Positions 14,649 through 26,399 are shown, counted from the first letter of the stretch. The stretch: 64,000 nt of DNA from Pezizomycotina sp. ARF18 (GCA_002224055.1 AZLU01000006.1:355527-419526), one strand, 5' to 3'. Notes: generated by a model not told the origin, from the sequence alone. A program made the numbers and translations.

Positions 14649-15992
14649 ATGCTTACAATCACCCAACACCGTGCGGGCACCTCTTGTCCCAACACTACCT
14701 CCATGCGACACTTTCTTCGTCGAAACCCCCGAGGATCACAAGACGAGGCGGTATATCAACAAGAGACGGATAAAGGACGCCCGTCAGTTGCGTATGGACG
14801 AGGAAAGGCTCCAGCTAATGGCTGACGAGATGTCCCGCGCTGTTTGCGAGGAATACCAGGAGGATGTTCTCGACCACATGGAAGGAATGGAAAATGAGAC
14901 GGTTCCCGACGTGGATAGCATCGACATCCAGACAGAAATTCAATGGTTCATGCGGCCGTATCTTCTTGACTTCTCATCGAAGCCATATCGCCTTCCAACT
15001 ATTACCAGAGACGCTGTTTTTGACCGTTAACCTTCTCGATCGGTATTGCTCCAAGCGGGTCGTGTACAAGCGCCATTACCAGCTAGTCGGCTGCGCAGCT
15101 ATGCTTATAGCTTCGAAATACGGCGACAAGAAGGATCGGGTGCCTACAATCCGGGAACTAAGTCGATGTGCTGCGGCTTGTACGACGAAGATATGTTTAT
15201 CAATGGAATGGCACGTCTTGCAGAGCTGAACTGGATTATCGGTCATCCGACTGTTGACAGCTTCCTTCAGCTGGTCCTGTCTGAAGTCAGTTACGACCCC
15301 GAGGCGGAGCATATGGCCCAGTATATTAGTGAAATTGCTATGTTCCACAAGGAATTTGTCAGCACACGTCTTCAATCATGGCTCGATCATCGTTAGCTCT
15401 TGCCCGCCACATTCTCGGGAGAAACACCACCCGTCATTCGGATTGGGCTGCCAGTTACGACACCACGACATTGTGTTACTATCGCAGCACCTTCATCGGC
15501 CTTCTCAAGTGCTTGTCAGGAAATACTCGAGCAATAGCTACAATTCCGTAGCTGTCACTCTCGAAGAATTCATGGCTCGACAGGCTGCCATCGCCAGAAG
15601 GCATATGCCCGCAACACCTGCTGGGAATCAGACTTGCGGAGGCCACTTGACCGTCGTTGACAACAAAAATCTTGCAACGACTCCCCGCCGCACAAGGATG
15701 GAGTGCCTCAACACGCTTCTGCCCATGGTATATAACGCCACCAGAGACACCGAACGGTGACTACTCGATTACACCAAGCTCAGCAACAACACAATATGGA
15801 CCCCATGCTGTGTACAATCTCACACGCCTCTGCCTACCCCAGCGGTCAGTCTACCCGAATCATGTTCTTATTCTCACTAGTCAAATCCGAACTACTACGT
15901 CGACCAGTACCATTCATTTCATCAACATTCCATCAACACCTCCGCCTTCATCCGCCCATAAAGGTCATCGCTCCCGCCTCGAAACTACTTAG
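14649..15992 (+). CDS. CLN1: G1/S-specific cyclin, Cln/Puc1 family (frame-disrupted)
   Basis: This is a cyclin of the filamentous-ascomycete G1/S class, the regulatory subunit of a Cdc28/Cdk1-type kinase driving Start. The reading frame changes several times. An N-terminal segment (about 14720-14970) reads TPEDHKT, INKRRIKDARQLRMDEERL, then DIQTEIQWFMRPYLLDF. The next frame (about 14975-15160) carries the cyclin box ETLFLTVNLLDRYCSKR and YQLVGCAAMLIASKYGDKK. A third (about 15165-15370) reads MCCGLYDED and WIIGHPTVDSFLQLVLSE. Later pieces give MARSSLALARHILGR and VAVTLEEFMARQAAIARR, then a C-terminal tail with TPPETPNGDYSITP, a typical proline-directed phosphosite region. Breaks fit lost bases in short runs (CCC to CC near 14988, AAA to AA near 15164, CC to C near 15196 and 15227). 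The ATG at 14649 is the nearest plausible start but needs a frame change before TPEDHKT; the stop at 15990-15992 is one of two possible ends. Family identity is secure; the exact ends and the gene symbol are less so. Confidence 0.85.
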
Positions 15993-18321
15993 AAATTCTT
16001 CTTCGATCAATCCAATTTGTACTTCGAGAATATATTCGCCGATTTCGACAACGCCCAACGTTCACTATTTTCGAACATCACCAGCTATTTTTAAATTTCG
16101 ACCAGTTCGTTGGAGGTTACCCCATCACGAAATAACCCGAGAAAAACCAAAAAAAATTAAAAGTTGTACACGGAAGTCAAAAAAGTTACCAAAAAAAAGC
16201 TCCCCTTCCCCTAAGCACCCCAAGTGTTTTTTCTTTCGCCATCGGTCAAGGTTACTGCGTTCAGGAAAATAACCCCAAAAAGATATAAAAAAAAATCATA
16301 AAAGTTTCACCACAAAAAAAAAAAAGAAAGGTCCTTCTCGTCCAAGGAGTGGTCATCATGATTAAATCACTGGAGGAGCAAGATCTGTGTTTGCAGTTGT
16401 GTTAGCAAGTGGTATATTATGACTTGCACTGGCAATTTTCTCTCATCTTCCCTTGATTCGTTCGTCATATGTCATATTAGTTGGTCATTTGCGCGTATCT
16501 TTCTTTTTTTGTTTCCTTTGTTCGCCCTCGTCAATCATTGTTCAAGCTGCATTTGCATTTCAGTCCATTTTAGCGTTGTTGTTTTAGCGTTTTTGATATT
16601 GTCATCCTTATCATTTACCGCATGGAGGTCCGGGTCGCAGTCGTCTCGCCGAAAGGGAAACTCGTCAAGCAGCACCATTCCTTCGCTTCTTTCCTGGTCG
16701 GCGATCAGTCCTGGGTGGCCGCGAACACAAAGCAAAACTCGGTGCGCATTGCATGGATAATAATAATATTCGGGTCGATCGCGGTTGTATCCGTCATGTC
16801 TCCAGAATAAATTTGCTATCCTATCCTGGAATATACTTTACACGGTCTGGAGGAGTTGGAGAATGCGAAAGCTTCCTAGGGTATCAGTCCCCGTGGAGCA
16901 TGGGGTGGAAGAGGGTGGACACCGACGAAATATCGGTGCAACGCGACGAAATGTGTAGCTCAGGATTCTCGGGACCTTCTCCGTACTTCAATACACAGGA
17001 CTCACCAAGTTGAAGAAAGAGATCATTCCTTGACTCGTTACCATCATTAGTTGTTGCGTTTCTCGTTTCTTAGATGTTTTTGCTCGGTTTCTTACTTTCT
17101 TACTTTACTTCGTTCTTCTGCTGTTGCCCCCTTACAAGCAATGGATGCCCGATACCTTTGAAACTCTTGCTCTCTGCCTCTTTATCTCCCGTACATAGAA
17201 ACCTTTTATGCAAAAAGAAAAATTTTATTTTTTTTTTTAAAAAAAAAAAAAGTCATCTAAGATCTTTCACAGGTTCTTAAGTGTCTTCTCATCCTCGATC
17301 AGCCACTGCCTACCAGAATGGTCCAAAGACATTCTCGTCCCAGCAGCTTTTTTTGGTCTTCTTTTAAGACTGTCCGTTCCTTCCCTTATTTCCTTACTGT
17401 CTAACTAAAGTATTTATGTGGTATATCATTGTACTTTTTTATATACTTTCTTCCTCCATCTTATACATATACATAGTAGCCTTTTAATTCGTAATTTATT
17501 AATACTACACATACATCTACACTCATAATAACTTCCCCCATCCCCTCCCCGCCCTCTAGCCCTCATGTTCATATTTTATACTAACCCCCTCTATGTATGA
17601 TAACACATCTAGCATGCCCCTCAAACATTTGCTGAGCATTTTTACCATATTCTTCCAGATCACCAAAAAAAATACTACAGACACATTCGCTCCAGCTTCC
17701 CTAAAAGTTTTACTTTTCTTTTTTTTTTTTTTCGTTCTTTTTTTTTTCTATCCGACCCGTGTATTAAAAAAAAAAATTCTATCTTTAGCAGCTGGTAGCT
17801 TGTTAGAATACATATTTTGTAACTATATTACTAGTATATAACAAAAATTATATATCAAAGGCGGTTGTACATTTATTTTCCCCCAACGAAAAAGACGTAG
17901 AGATCGACTATTAAAAACGTGATTATAAGGTACTATACGTGATATTATTGTTTTTTTCTATTGTTATGATAAACATGAGCAACAATTCCATCTCGTGATG
18001 TTTGTTGATATTCCTTCTTTGTCTGTTTATCTTTTTCTTTTCTTTCTTGGGCGAAATGCAGTTTCTATTTTATATGCTAGTCATTGATTTTCGCGTTGTT
18101 TTTATCTTTTATCCGGTTGCCCTGCTGGAGAGAGACACACGGCTGGCCACCACTTCTACTTTCTCTTGGAGATACGAGAAAAAAGACTTGCGGCTTTGTC
18201 ACGAGCTAGCTCTCGCCACAACAAACAAAGGAAGACCTGCTTTATCTCTATTCTCTATCGCCGAATAAGTTACCTGTGCAGAAGAAAACTAGGATAGTAT
18301 ATTACACCTGCCAGCTCGACA

Positions 18322-18323
<2 letters not shown>

Positions 18324-18360
<37 letters not shown>
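18324..18360. repeat. Poly(T) tract of 37 bases
   Basis: This is an uninterrupted run of 37 T on the plus strand, the longest homopolymer in the window. Other A/T runs of 20 or more lie at 3421-3445, 6438-6464, 28893-28918, 31201-31231, 46855-46885, 55168-55196 and 63901-63927. Confidence 0.95.
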
Positions 18361-19539
18361 CTAGTCATAAAGCCTCATTCTTCGATTTATTATTGTTGTT
18401 GTTTTTATGCGCTCTGTCTCCGAGCCGTGTAGTCTAGAGCTCTCATAAAGCAACGATCCTTGAAAAGAGCTCGAGGATGGATGTGGGTAAGAAAGGGAAG
18501 GAAAAAACCATGGTACGGTGGCGCTTCATGACAGCGAGACGCGTAACGTAACGTAACGTAGATATAGTACTGTGAGTAAATATCCTTCCCTCTTGTCAAC
18601 ATCCTTTTCGAACAATAGACGGTGGAGGAGACTGAGATTGTGAGGAATCGATCTCTTTTCTTTCTCCACCTGCTGCCTCTTTCGAATTATCGTCGTACAA
18701 GTACGTGTATACAATGATAGCGACATGTCTATATTATTTGCTTTCTCCTTTACTTAAGAGCAAAGAAGGTATCTCTTTGAAGGACAACTTAGAACCTCTT
18801 CACAGGGTTAGATTAAAATAATGATAGTGGGGGAAATCAATACAAAACGAGGGCCAAATCAAAAAATGAACCAAAGGAAAGTAATCAACAAAAAAAAAAA
18901 AAAAAAAGGAGTCATGAAACCCGTACATGAAAGCATGCGCAAAAAGCAAAATAAAGCCAAGGTTATTATTACAGTCATAATAAATATGCACGAAGGGCGA
19001 TCGCTGAAGACAAACGAACGAACGAATAAAGAAGAGTCAAGTGGCGTTCTGGATCCCGTGTTACTGGAGTTTGAGTCAGTGATGCAATGTATCATGGACT
19101 TAGGTAGTTGGGTTTCTCTTTTTGTGGAGAAAACTCCTCGCAGCTATTACATGCAAAACCAAGGATATAGCTGCCGTACAGAAAAGTAAGCTACATTAAC
19201 GAATATACCTAGTAATTGGTTCCGAGAGTTCCATGTGCCCTTGTAGCTGAAAAAAAGGGGTGTTTCAGAGAAGGAAGTACTAACTAGATGTTTCGTTTTT
19301 GAGAAAAGTATTTAGTTGGTTGATACTGATGCATAAGTAGCTATTGGCGACGGATATTCGCGAATAGCCTTGCTAGGAGAATTGCGGTCCACAGACGCCA
19401 TCACGCCGTATTCTTGTTCGGCTCTTAACTGCATTCATGAAATATTACTGGGCTGGTAGATGACAATAACAATCGGTAGTATAACAACAGGCGTCCTGTT
19501 AGCTTCTGAGAAGATTTTCCCCCATAGGGTTTTCTTAAG

Positions 19540-19788
19540 CTATAGGTGAAGAATGGATTTAAATCCTTCGATCCACAGCTCTCGCTTCGTCGAAATTCTT
19601 ACCGAATCATAGAGAGCATTTAGGAAGAACGAATTTGATTTGATAATGGTCAACCGAGATGCAGTCCAGAGATTGATTGTCGCCGGGTATTGAATACTGC
19701 GTTTTGATTTGTCTCCCTGTAAACCATGTTCTGGCGGTATGCACAATGCCCAAATCATATACCTAAGGAATAGATATCCACTATTCAA
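19540..19788 (-). pseudogene. Possible decayed protein-kinase-like fragment
   Basis: The minus strand has an 82-codon open frame reading CIPPEHGLQGDKS, then INLWTASRLTIIKSNSFF and STKRELWIEGFK. The first two resemble kinase subdomains VIII-IX (an APE-like PPEH followed by a D-x-W-S-like INLWT). No catalytic loop (HRD) or DFG is visible nearby, the surroundings are AT-rich, and no extension is found. This is only a resemblance and may be chance; if real, it is a remnant, not a functional kinase. Confidence 0.2.
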
Positions 19789-20965
19789 GGAGTACCATTT
19801 GCGATTCGGTACATGCCTCAGCCAGCCATCCTAGGCGATAAATCTTCAATAATGAATGAAACACACCAAGGGTTCAATAGCATTATGATGTTATAATACA
19901 AGCTAAGATGGAGAGTAGGAGCCTTCGCAGCTAATATAACTAGATATATGTACATATAACATTGCATGTGCTGCGTAAATAGAGTCCATTTTTGTAGTTT
20001 CATTTCCTAATTCATTTGTAGAAAATACTTAATTTGAGGGGCAAAATCAAGAATGAAATTTAAATTCTGAATACGATACTCATATTTCGCACGAAAACGA
20101 GCTTGTAAAAACAACGAAAAACCATAAGATTTCTTAGAAGACTTGTAAAATGGTAAGCTCGATGTCTCACACGTTTCTGTTTGGATCCAATGAGCGGAAA
20201 GTGAGCGGAGTGAACAGAAAGTGTGTGGTTGAGCAGAACGTTAGCAAATATCGAGCAGTAAGAACTAAGTAAATAGGCAGAAAGTGAGCGAAAGGTCGTC
20301 TAGAGGTTCTTAGGGGCTTAGGCTTAGAGCATTCTACTAGGGCCTTAGCGCCTTCTATTCTTCTATAGAGCTATTTTATATAACTTTTAGCTATTCTCTA
20401 CAGCTTGAATTTCAGAGTTTCAGAGTCCACAATCTTATTGATTGGAGCTTTGGAACCCATTTAACGATGATGTGCTAGATCCCTTCGCGCTGAACCAATC
20501 TCTTATCGCAAACTTTCAAGCCACAGAGAATTTCCATCGGCCATATGGCAATATTTCGTCGGCTTTCAAGAAGTCTGCTCACATCACGTTATATAGGTAC
20601 GAAAATAGAAAGGAAGGTTTAGGCCCGGCCCAGGCAAATGATTTATTCGGTAATGAAACTAAGTAACAGACGCATGATGTGGTGAAGATATAGCCATCTA
20701 GAGAAGGTAAAGTCTTGAACAACAATATAATAGTATACAATAACAACTAGCACGGTTCCCCCTTTTGCTGGCTCCTGAGATTCTCAACTCTGCCATGTCC
20801 AGCCTTGTCCTGATAAGGTTGCTAGTGTTTCCCAGGGAGCTCGTGTGCCCTTGGTTAATGTTAGCCAATCCGCTATCATGTTTTCTCAGAACGAATGGTA
20901 ACTTACTTAGCTGCTCTTAAGCTCTTTAGTTGATCCATGCGCACCCGCTACCTGCGATCCGCAGT

Positions 20966-21280
20966 TCAGCTGTATTACAAAATGTTAGTCGCCTTGAAAC
21001 TTAACCAGAGAAGGGGGGGGGGGGGGGAGAACAAAAAAAAAAAAAACGTACGATAGAGTGCGCGCCATCCAGCCGCACTTCCAGTTCCCGCACGGCGAGA
21101 CCTGGCCACCGCACTTGCAGTTGTCGCCGCCGATGTACGTCGCGCCCTGGCAGTTTGGCAGATTGGCCCTGCAACCGCGGGCCTCGAGCGCGTGGCCGTC
21201 GCGCTTGTCGGTGATGGGCTCGGGAGAGCGAGGGCGCCAGCAGCGCAGAGGGCGAGGACGGAGAAGATGGTGAGCTGCAT
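20966..21280 (-). CDS. Small secreted cysteine-rich protein (effector-like)
   Basis: The start at 21280 gives a classic signal peptide, MQLTIFSVLALCAAGALA, followed by LP. The same frame then runs into alanine/arginine-rich nonsense. Shifting by one base just after the signal peptide (a CCC run where CCCC is expected) gives a coherent mature region. It has a Lys-Arg site of Kex2 type near residue 25 and six cysteines in order: one C, then C-x(6)-C, C-x-C, and a final C...WKC pair with GG and GNW between them. Exon 1 ends at 21052 at a GTACGT donor. The intron (20970-21051) contains a T14 and a C15 tract and ends CTAACATTTTGTAATACAG, a good branch point and acceptor. The frame then stops at once (TGA at 20966-20968), giving about 75-80 residues. 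I know no exact family; small secreted ascomycete proteins commonly have this pattern. A secreted role is inferred from the signal peptide. Confidence 0.75.
20970..21051 (-). other. Intron of the cysteine-rich protein gene, with T14 and C15 tracts
   Basis: The donor GTACGT is followed at once by a run of 14 T, a few bases, then 15 C. The 3' end is GACTAACATTTTGTAATACAG, a textbook ascomycete branch point and acceptor. A C15 homopolymer is unusual in otherwise AT-rich DNA and may vary in length between strains. Confidence 0.65.
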
Positions 21281-21356
21281 TTTAGAAGCTGTAAGAGGAC
21301 TGTGTTGTTGATCTTGGAAGATTGGTATGGGTGTGAAGAGATGAAATGATGCTGGA

Positions 21357-21395
21357 GAGTGATGCTTGAGAGTGATGATGGTGAGTGATGCTGGA
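21357..21395 (-). repeat. Three 13-bp tandem repeats in the 5' leader
   Basis: On the plus strand gagtgatg recurs at 21357, 21370 and 21383, an exact 13-bp period (CATCACTC on the coding strand). The array lies between the TATA box and the start codon of the secreted-protein gene, so it is probably transcribed leader. Confidence 0.75.
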
Positions 21396-21430
21396 TGGAA
21401 AGACTGTTTGGAAGAGGCGTGACAGAGCGG

Positions 21431-21438
21431 TTTATATA
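21431..21438 (-). promoter_or_regulatory. TATA box of the secreted cysteine-rich protein gene
   Basis: TATATAAA on the minus strand lies about 150 bases upstream of the start codon. Transcription starting about 30 bases downstream would give a leader of roughly 120 bases that includes the 13-bp repeats. Assigned by consensus and spacing. Confidence 0.55.
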
Positions 21439-21708
21439 GTTGTCGACTTGCCTCTAGATCTGCTCTCGTCCGTCACTATTTTTCGAAATCTTCCCTCGTA
21501 ACACCGTCCTCTAAGTCGACCTAGTCTACCATCCAGTTGCAGACGTGTACGCTGTGAACCATGGGTTATGTCCATATTCAGGCAGTGTCGAGTATCGTCG
21601 TCGAACAATTCGAAGTTCGTACCTGGATCCGAAGCTCCTACTCGCTTGTTAATAACTATCGGCCGATATGTAAAGAACCTCTGCCTTCCGTTTCCAGCCC
21701 CTGGTTAA

Positions 21709-21936
21709 CGTACTTCTCCCAGTTTATTCTCCGAACAGGGGGTTCACTTCGCCTCCATTGCCGTTTATGGTCGCACGGATATTGTCGACGATCTGTCCAA
21801 CGTAAGCCGCAACCTTGTCAAACTACATTACCCAGTTCGTCGCCTCTATACGGCTCCTCTTCGAAAAGTCCATGACAAGATATCTCTCGACTTACAAGCC
21901 AATACAACACAGTTTATTAAACGCTCGCCGGGATAA
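21709..21936 (+). other. Open frame without ATG, possible exon or gene fragment
   Basis: A 75-codon frame opens after a TAA at 21706 and stops at 21934-21936. It reads like folded protein, with GVHFASIAVYGRTDIVDDL and then SRNLVKLHYPVRRLY. An acceptor-like CCGAACAG ends at 21738, so it could be a 3' exon. I recognise no family; it might be a fragment of a mobile-element protein, given the repeat-like surroundings. Confidence 0.25.
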
Positions 21937-23691
21937 ACCTAGAAGGTAACTATTACAACCGAAGATATGCCCTAGTCTTCATGTAGCTCGTACAAAGTTC
22001 ATTCGAGGCCGTACATTCTCTTTCATCAATATTTATACGGAATTCTCGTGAGTTAATTATTTTGATTCTTCAATAGACTAGTTCTAATTGAAAGCGAGTC
22101 TCCGAGAATTCAATGTTCTAGAAACCTTCGGCGGCTGAGACGATGTCTGCTGTCTATAGGCGCTAGGTTAGAGCGTGGGGTGTAGTTAAATGGAAAAATT
22201 CAAATCGTTATTCTATTTTATCCTTATTATATAAGTTATACTTAAAAAATATATTTTAGCGCCTCGATTAGAATAGGATCTGATGCCGGGGTAGGCTGGG
22301 AATTTAGCTCAAGAATGGTATTCTCCTGCATTCCGCGTATAGTATCCTGCAATTACCATGTACTGCACTTAACGTTTTGAGTTTCGTTCCCACGCCAAGG
22401 CCTCGATTAAACCGGGGTGGGATTCGGAATGTCGTTTGTCCGGATATCAAGGATCTTCCGGGGCGTCGAAAGTAGATTTCCCCAATGGAGCGAAATGTGC
22501 CAGGTAAATCTGGTCCTCTTTCCTTCTTTTTCTTTTCTATTTCTTTAAGGAAGCGGAGGCAACAAAACTAGTACTTACGTGAGATAGTTATGACGGGGAC
22601 TTCGGATCCGAGCATGATATTGCTAAAAACCAATCAACCGGAGAAGAGAATTGCATTGGTAAAACTAAAAGATGCTAATCCATAGAATGAACTTCAGATG
22701 GTAGTTCAATCTTTGGGCATTAGCCACAACGATAGCGGGAAAGGCGCCGCCATGACACTGCTTCCTCTCGGTATCATGCCGTCATTCGCCCGAGATGTGA
22801 AACGACCCAACCACATGCGCGCACCCACAACTTACAAGAACCGTATAATGAAGACAATAGACAAGTTACAGCTTTCTCCTAGGATATTTCAATATTGAAC
22901 TTTGAGAACTCTGTCAAAGCGGAGATGACAGTTTACAATCACACGGGCATTGTACAGATTCAGCTTCGGGAACGAATAGAACGTCCTCCTCTAAGAGAGT
23001 GAAATTGATGATACTCTGAGATATTTGCAGATCTGCCCTCGATCACAAATATCGGGTCGCGCTTCCGTTGATTCCAGAACCGGTAAATTCACTTTCGGCC
23101 AAGGACAGTATACCGCGCGACCGTGTATACATGGGGCTCAAAGCACAATCTCGATTGAAGGAAATAAGGAAGGTTACAAGGTTCATGTCATTTGAGATGT
23201 GCGTCCTCGACAGGAAGACATCGCTTCCGGAATTTCTTTTCACCTCAAAATCCGTGGCCTGTAATCGTGAAAAGATCTTGGTGTGGGGGCCCCAGGGATC
23301 TGCGTTCTTGGTGGTCTGTATGTAACACAGAGGCTTTGCGCCTTACGGCCGTAAGGTAGAAATCGCATTCGTATTGCGGCGCTAAGCGCTAAATCTCGAG
23401 GCCAAGCGAAATTTCTTAGATAATATGCTAACGAGGCTATAAGGCATCTATTTACGGATAACAACTCTCTATATATCTTGGAATTATTAAATTACTACTT
23501 GGCGGGTGAATATAGCCCTGCGATTATAATTTGAATTTCATGTTTGGTTGACAGACTTCCTATAACGGATATCTGGACACGGTCTAAGTGCAGCTTAACA
23601 GATGCTTAGGGTATCGCATATATTATTTTAAAAAAAATTAAAAATTAAAAATTAGAGATGAAGAATTAATCATAAGCACACATCCGTTTTA

Positions 23692-23757
23692 GCGGTCTCG
23701 GACCCTACGACCCTACTTCGTCGGATCCGATCGCGATATCGGCGGATCCGAGACTGC
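23692..23757. repeat. GC-rich imperfect inverted repeat
   Basis: The arms GTCTCGGA (23695-23702) and TCCGAGAC (23747-23754) are perfect reverse complements, and outer bases pair partially (to 23692/23757). The loop contains two copies of CGGATCCG, TCGCGA, GATATC and a direct repeat of the accctacg type. It stands out as a GC-rich island in AT-rich DNA. It may be the end of a DNA transposon or a structured RNA; nothing confirms either. Confidence 0.6.
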
Positions 23758-25076
23758 AGTTTTAGAGACCTTTAAAACAATTCGATATAAATAAGGATCA
23801 ATTTTTAGCATTTCTGTTTTATATTGCACCTAAGCCGTACTGGAACTTTTGTCCAAACCCTTCGATTGAAACTGAAGTTGATATCGTTTACGAAGATGAT
23901 CCTTGCTACAACATAAAATGAACTTTTTTTTGGACTGAATGAACGCTACTTCAGAAACAGTGTAGATTGCTTGAAATATTCGAGCGGAATAAAACGGAAA
24001 TATAGAATCGAAAGTGATGGTCCGTATACTAAGGTAACCTGTTTATAAACTGGACGAATTCGAAACTAGGAAATCTCATTTCCTAACTGGAAGTACACAA
24101 TAAGTACTACTATATATATGTGCATGTATGTACACTTTCTATCGGTCGAATGATACCAACGGAAGAAATACCTATTGGTACGGAGTTTCCCACGATCGAA
24201 TAATATAGATTGACAAGCCTTTTCAAGTTGTAGTTAAAATATCAACGGATGTTACTGAAGAATTTTTCTTCTTCTTTTTCTTGATACTCCATATCGATAT
24301 CTCACTTACATGGCTCTCCCAGAGCTCAAGCTCTCGTGGTTATAATAGGTAATAATACTTTCACACACCAGGAAATATTCCACGGCTTATCATTCTCTTT
24401 TAGTGTATACAGCCGGCTTGGCGTATCTATCTTTTTTTTGTTCGGAAAGAATTTTTTTAATGATTATAAATACAAGATCAATCTTAGGATGAGATCATCT
24501 ATATAATATCTGCAGCAAATCGTCCTTCGTGAGCTCCTGTATGTTACTTTCTCTATCAGCTATCAGCCATTCTCCGGATCTTACGATTACGTTTTGAAGA
24601 AGTATCCGTATAACGTAGAGGGGCCCGTGCTTGCCACGAAAAAAAGTTCACAATGTGTCTTTGAAGCCTAGCTAATCAGTTAGCTAGCTAACCATAAAGT
24701 ATTAGAGTCGGTGATCACGTAGGCAGCTAACTCGGCTCTCTTTGAAATAACAAAGACTTTTTGTTGATAGGTTCAGCGGATCATCCTTGTGCACGAAAGT
24801 CCCCAGAATAGCTACTAGTGAATTTCCAATATGTAAAAGGTTCGTTGAATAGAAACTCCTGGTACTTAGTTCTTGTTTCATACTACGTCGGTGAATGTGT
24901 ACCTTGGAGGGAATAAATAAATAAATAAAAAACAGACGCAGAGATAGTATTCTCCGAAGCAGCCCAAGATTGAGTACTAGGATTTATTAACTTATATATA
25001 TCACTACGTGTAATAGCACTCTCGAGACTCCCCAGACTGTGCATGATTTCCAAAAAGTCCATTCCGGTGGATTTAG

Positions 25077-25180
25077 AAAAAATAAAAATAAAAATAAAAA
25101 TAAACCGCGGAGTGGATGGAGGTCTCGAACCTGGGAACAAAAGCATAAACCACTGATAACCGATCAGGTTCCAGTGGCCA
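25077..25180 (-). mobile_element. tRNA-like (SINE-like) remnant with TTTTA-type tail
   Basis: On the minus strand an A-box-like TATCAGTGGTT (25158-25148) is followed, after a short gap, by a good Pol III B-box GGTTCGAGACC (25131-25121). A simple-sequence tail of AAAAT repeats (plus strand, 25077-25103) follows. This order, A box, B box and simple tail, is typical of tRNA-derived SINEs. The spacing between boxes is too short for a whole tRNA, and no anticodon arm or cloverleaf forms. GC-richer DNA continues to about 25345 and may belong to the same element. Confidence 0.4.
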
Positions 25181-26399
25181 ATCAAAACCCCCCAAATCTA
25201 TTAGGGTATTGTGGTCCGGAGACTCGGGTTTTACATTGTAGGGTGTATCTGGTTACGGCTTCTCCTTAGGGCCACGCCTCGCAGGACCTGCTTACGTAAA
25301 CCAGCTTCTGAGAACGCCGGTTCATTAGGCTAGGCCCGTGGGCAGGTGATAGTTGAGTAGTCAATGGGGCATATGAGCTAGCTATGGAAAAAGGTGGTTG
25401 AATATTACGATGAATGGGTCTATCATGGGCTCTTGTAAGGAGAGCACTCTAGGTGAGCTCTGGCTGGCCTCTTGGGTTTCTCTCGGAGTACTACAGTGGA
25501 ATATACAAATATACAAATATCCGTAGCTGTCACTGCCCTAGCTATTGACTATTTAACCTCTGCTAGACAGTACTTGGATAAACACTGAGCGTACGGCCCA
25601 TAGAAAGACGCTTATACTTAACTTGACCACATACCGTGGGCATCTATAGCAACTACATACTTCAGATAGCTACTGTATTTTCTATTGATGCTCAGCCGCT
25701 ATTGCTACCCGAAGCTATACCGGGGTTCCTCATCATTGGCTTTGATGAACACTTCTCGAGGTGTGTTACTTTCGGCACTTATAATATGCTTCTTGAACCA
25801 TGTATAACATTCAGATCATAGCAAATCTTTTCATGCTATTATTATAATCATAACTTGGCCATATCATGCATCAATATTTGAGAGAAGTTCGTCAGTTCCA
25901 GTTCGGCTGGCACGTAGATATCCCAAGTTCCGGTTTCCCACCCTCGAATTTCTTCAGTCTGAAGTGGAACAGACAGCTGGTTCGACACATCAGCTTCACA
26001 GCCTTTCGAAAACAACTCTAGCAACGTCTGCCTTTCTAAATAACTGAATGCACTATCAACATCCGTTTTGTGTTTTGCTAGATGCTCATAAACCTCTTCG
26101 AATCTAAGAGTGAATATCGAACATGTTTAATCTTCTAGTACTACTTTGTTTAGAGCTGTGTATTTAGGGATAGAGTCTTCTTTTGACTGTTCCGTCGGAC
26201 TTAGGCTTTCTATAGAAACGTTTCTAGCCTTAAATGTCTATAGCACCAGTCCACATATCAATCTGTACATACCGTGGATGACTTTTCTTCTATAGGAGGG
26301 AGGGCCGAAAGTTAACGTAGGGAAGGGAAGCTAAATTGGAGAACAAAGGGCCAGTGAGAATGGAATGCTGAAACTAAGGACTTCAAATATGAGATAAAT

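Larger units (their letters stand above)
15993..20965. other. Intergenic stretch downstream of the cyclin
   Basis: No conserved gene is recognised. A relatively GC-rich patch at 16620-17015 holds two short frames (16622-16810 and 16753-17013) without recognisable motifs; it could be cyclin 3' UTR or an unknown small gene. A run of 37 T lies at 18324-18360, and a short GTAAC-type pentanucleotide repeat at about 18541-18562. From about 19.2 kb the sequence becomes AT-rich and repeat-like. The segment at 20160-20420, with motifs such as gagcggaaagtgagcgg and many TA-rich words, looks like decayed mobile-element DNA, though no element is identified. Confidence 0.5.

Noticed and set aside
20160-20420. 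Named transposon (Helitron or Copia) remnant
   Set aside because: Words look repeat-like but no terminal structure or protein fragment supports a family.
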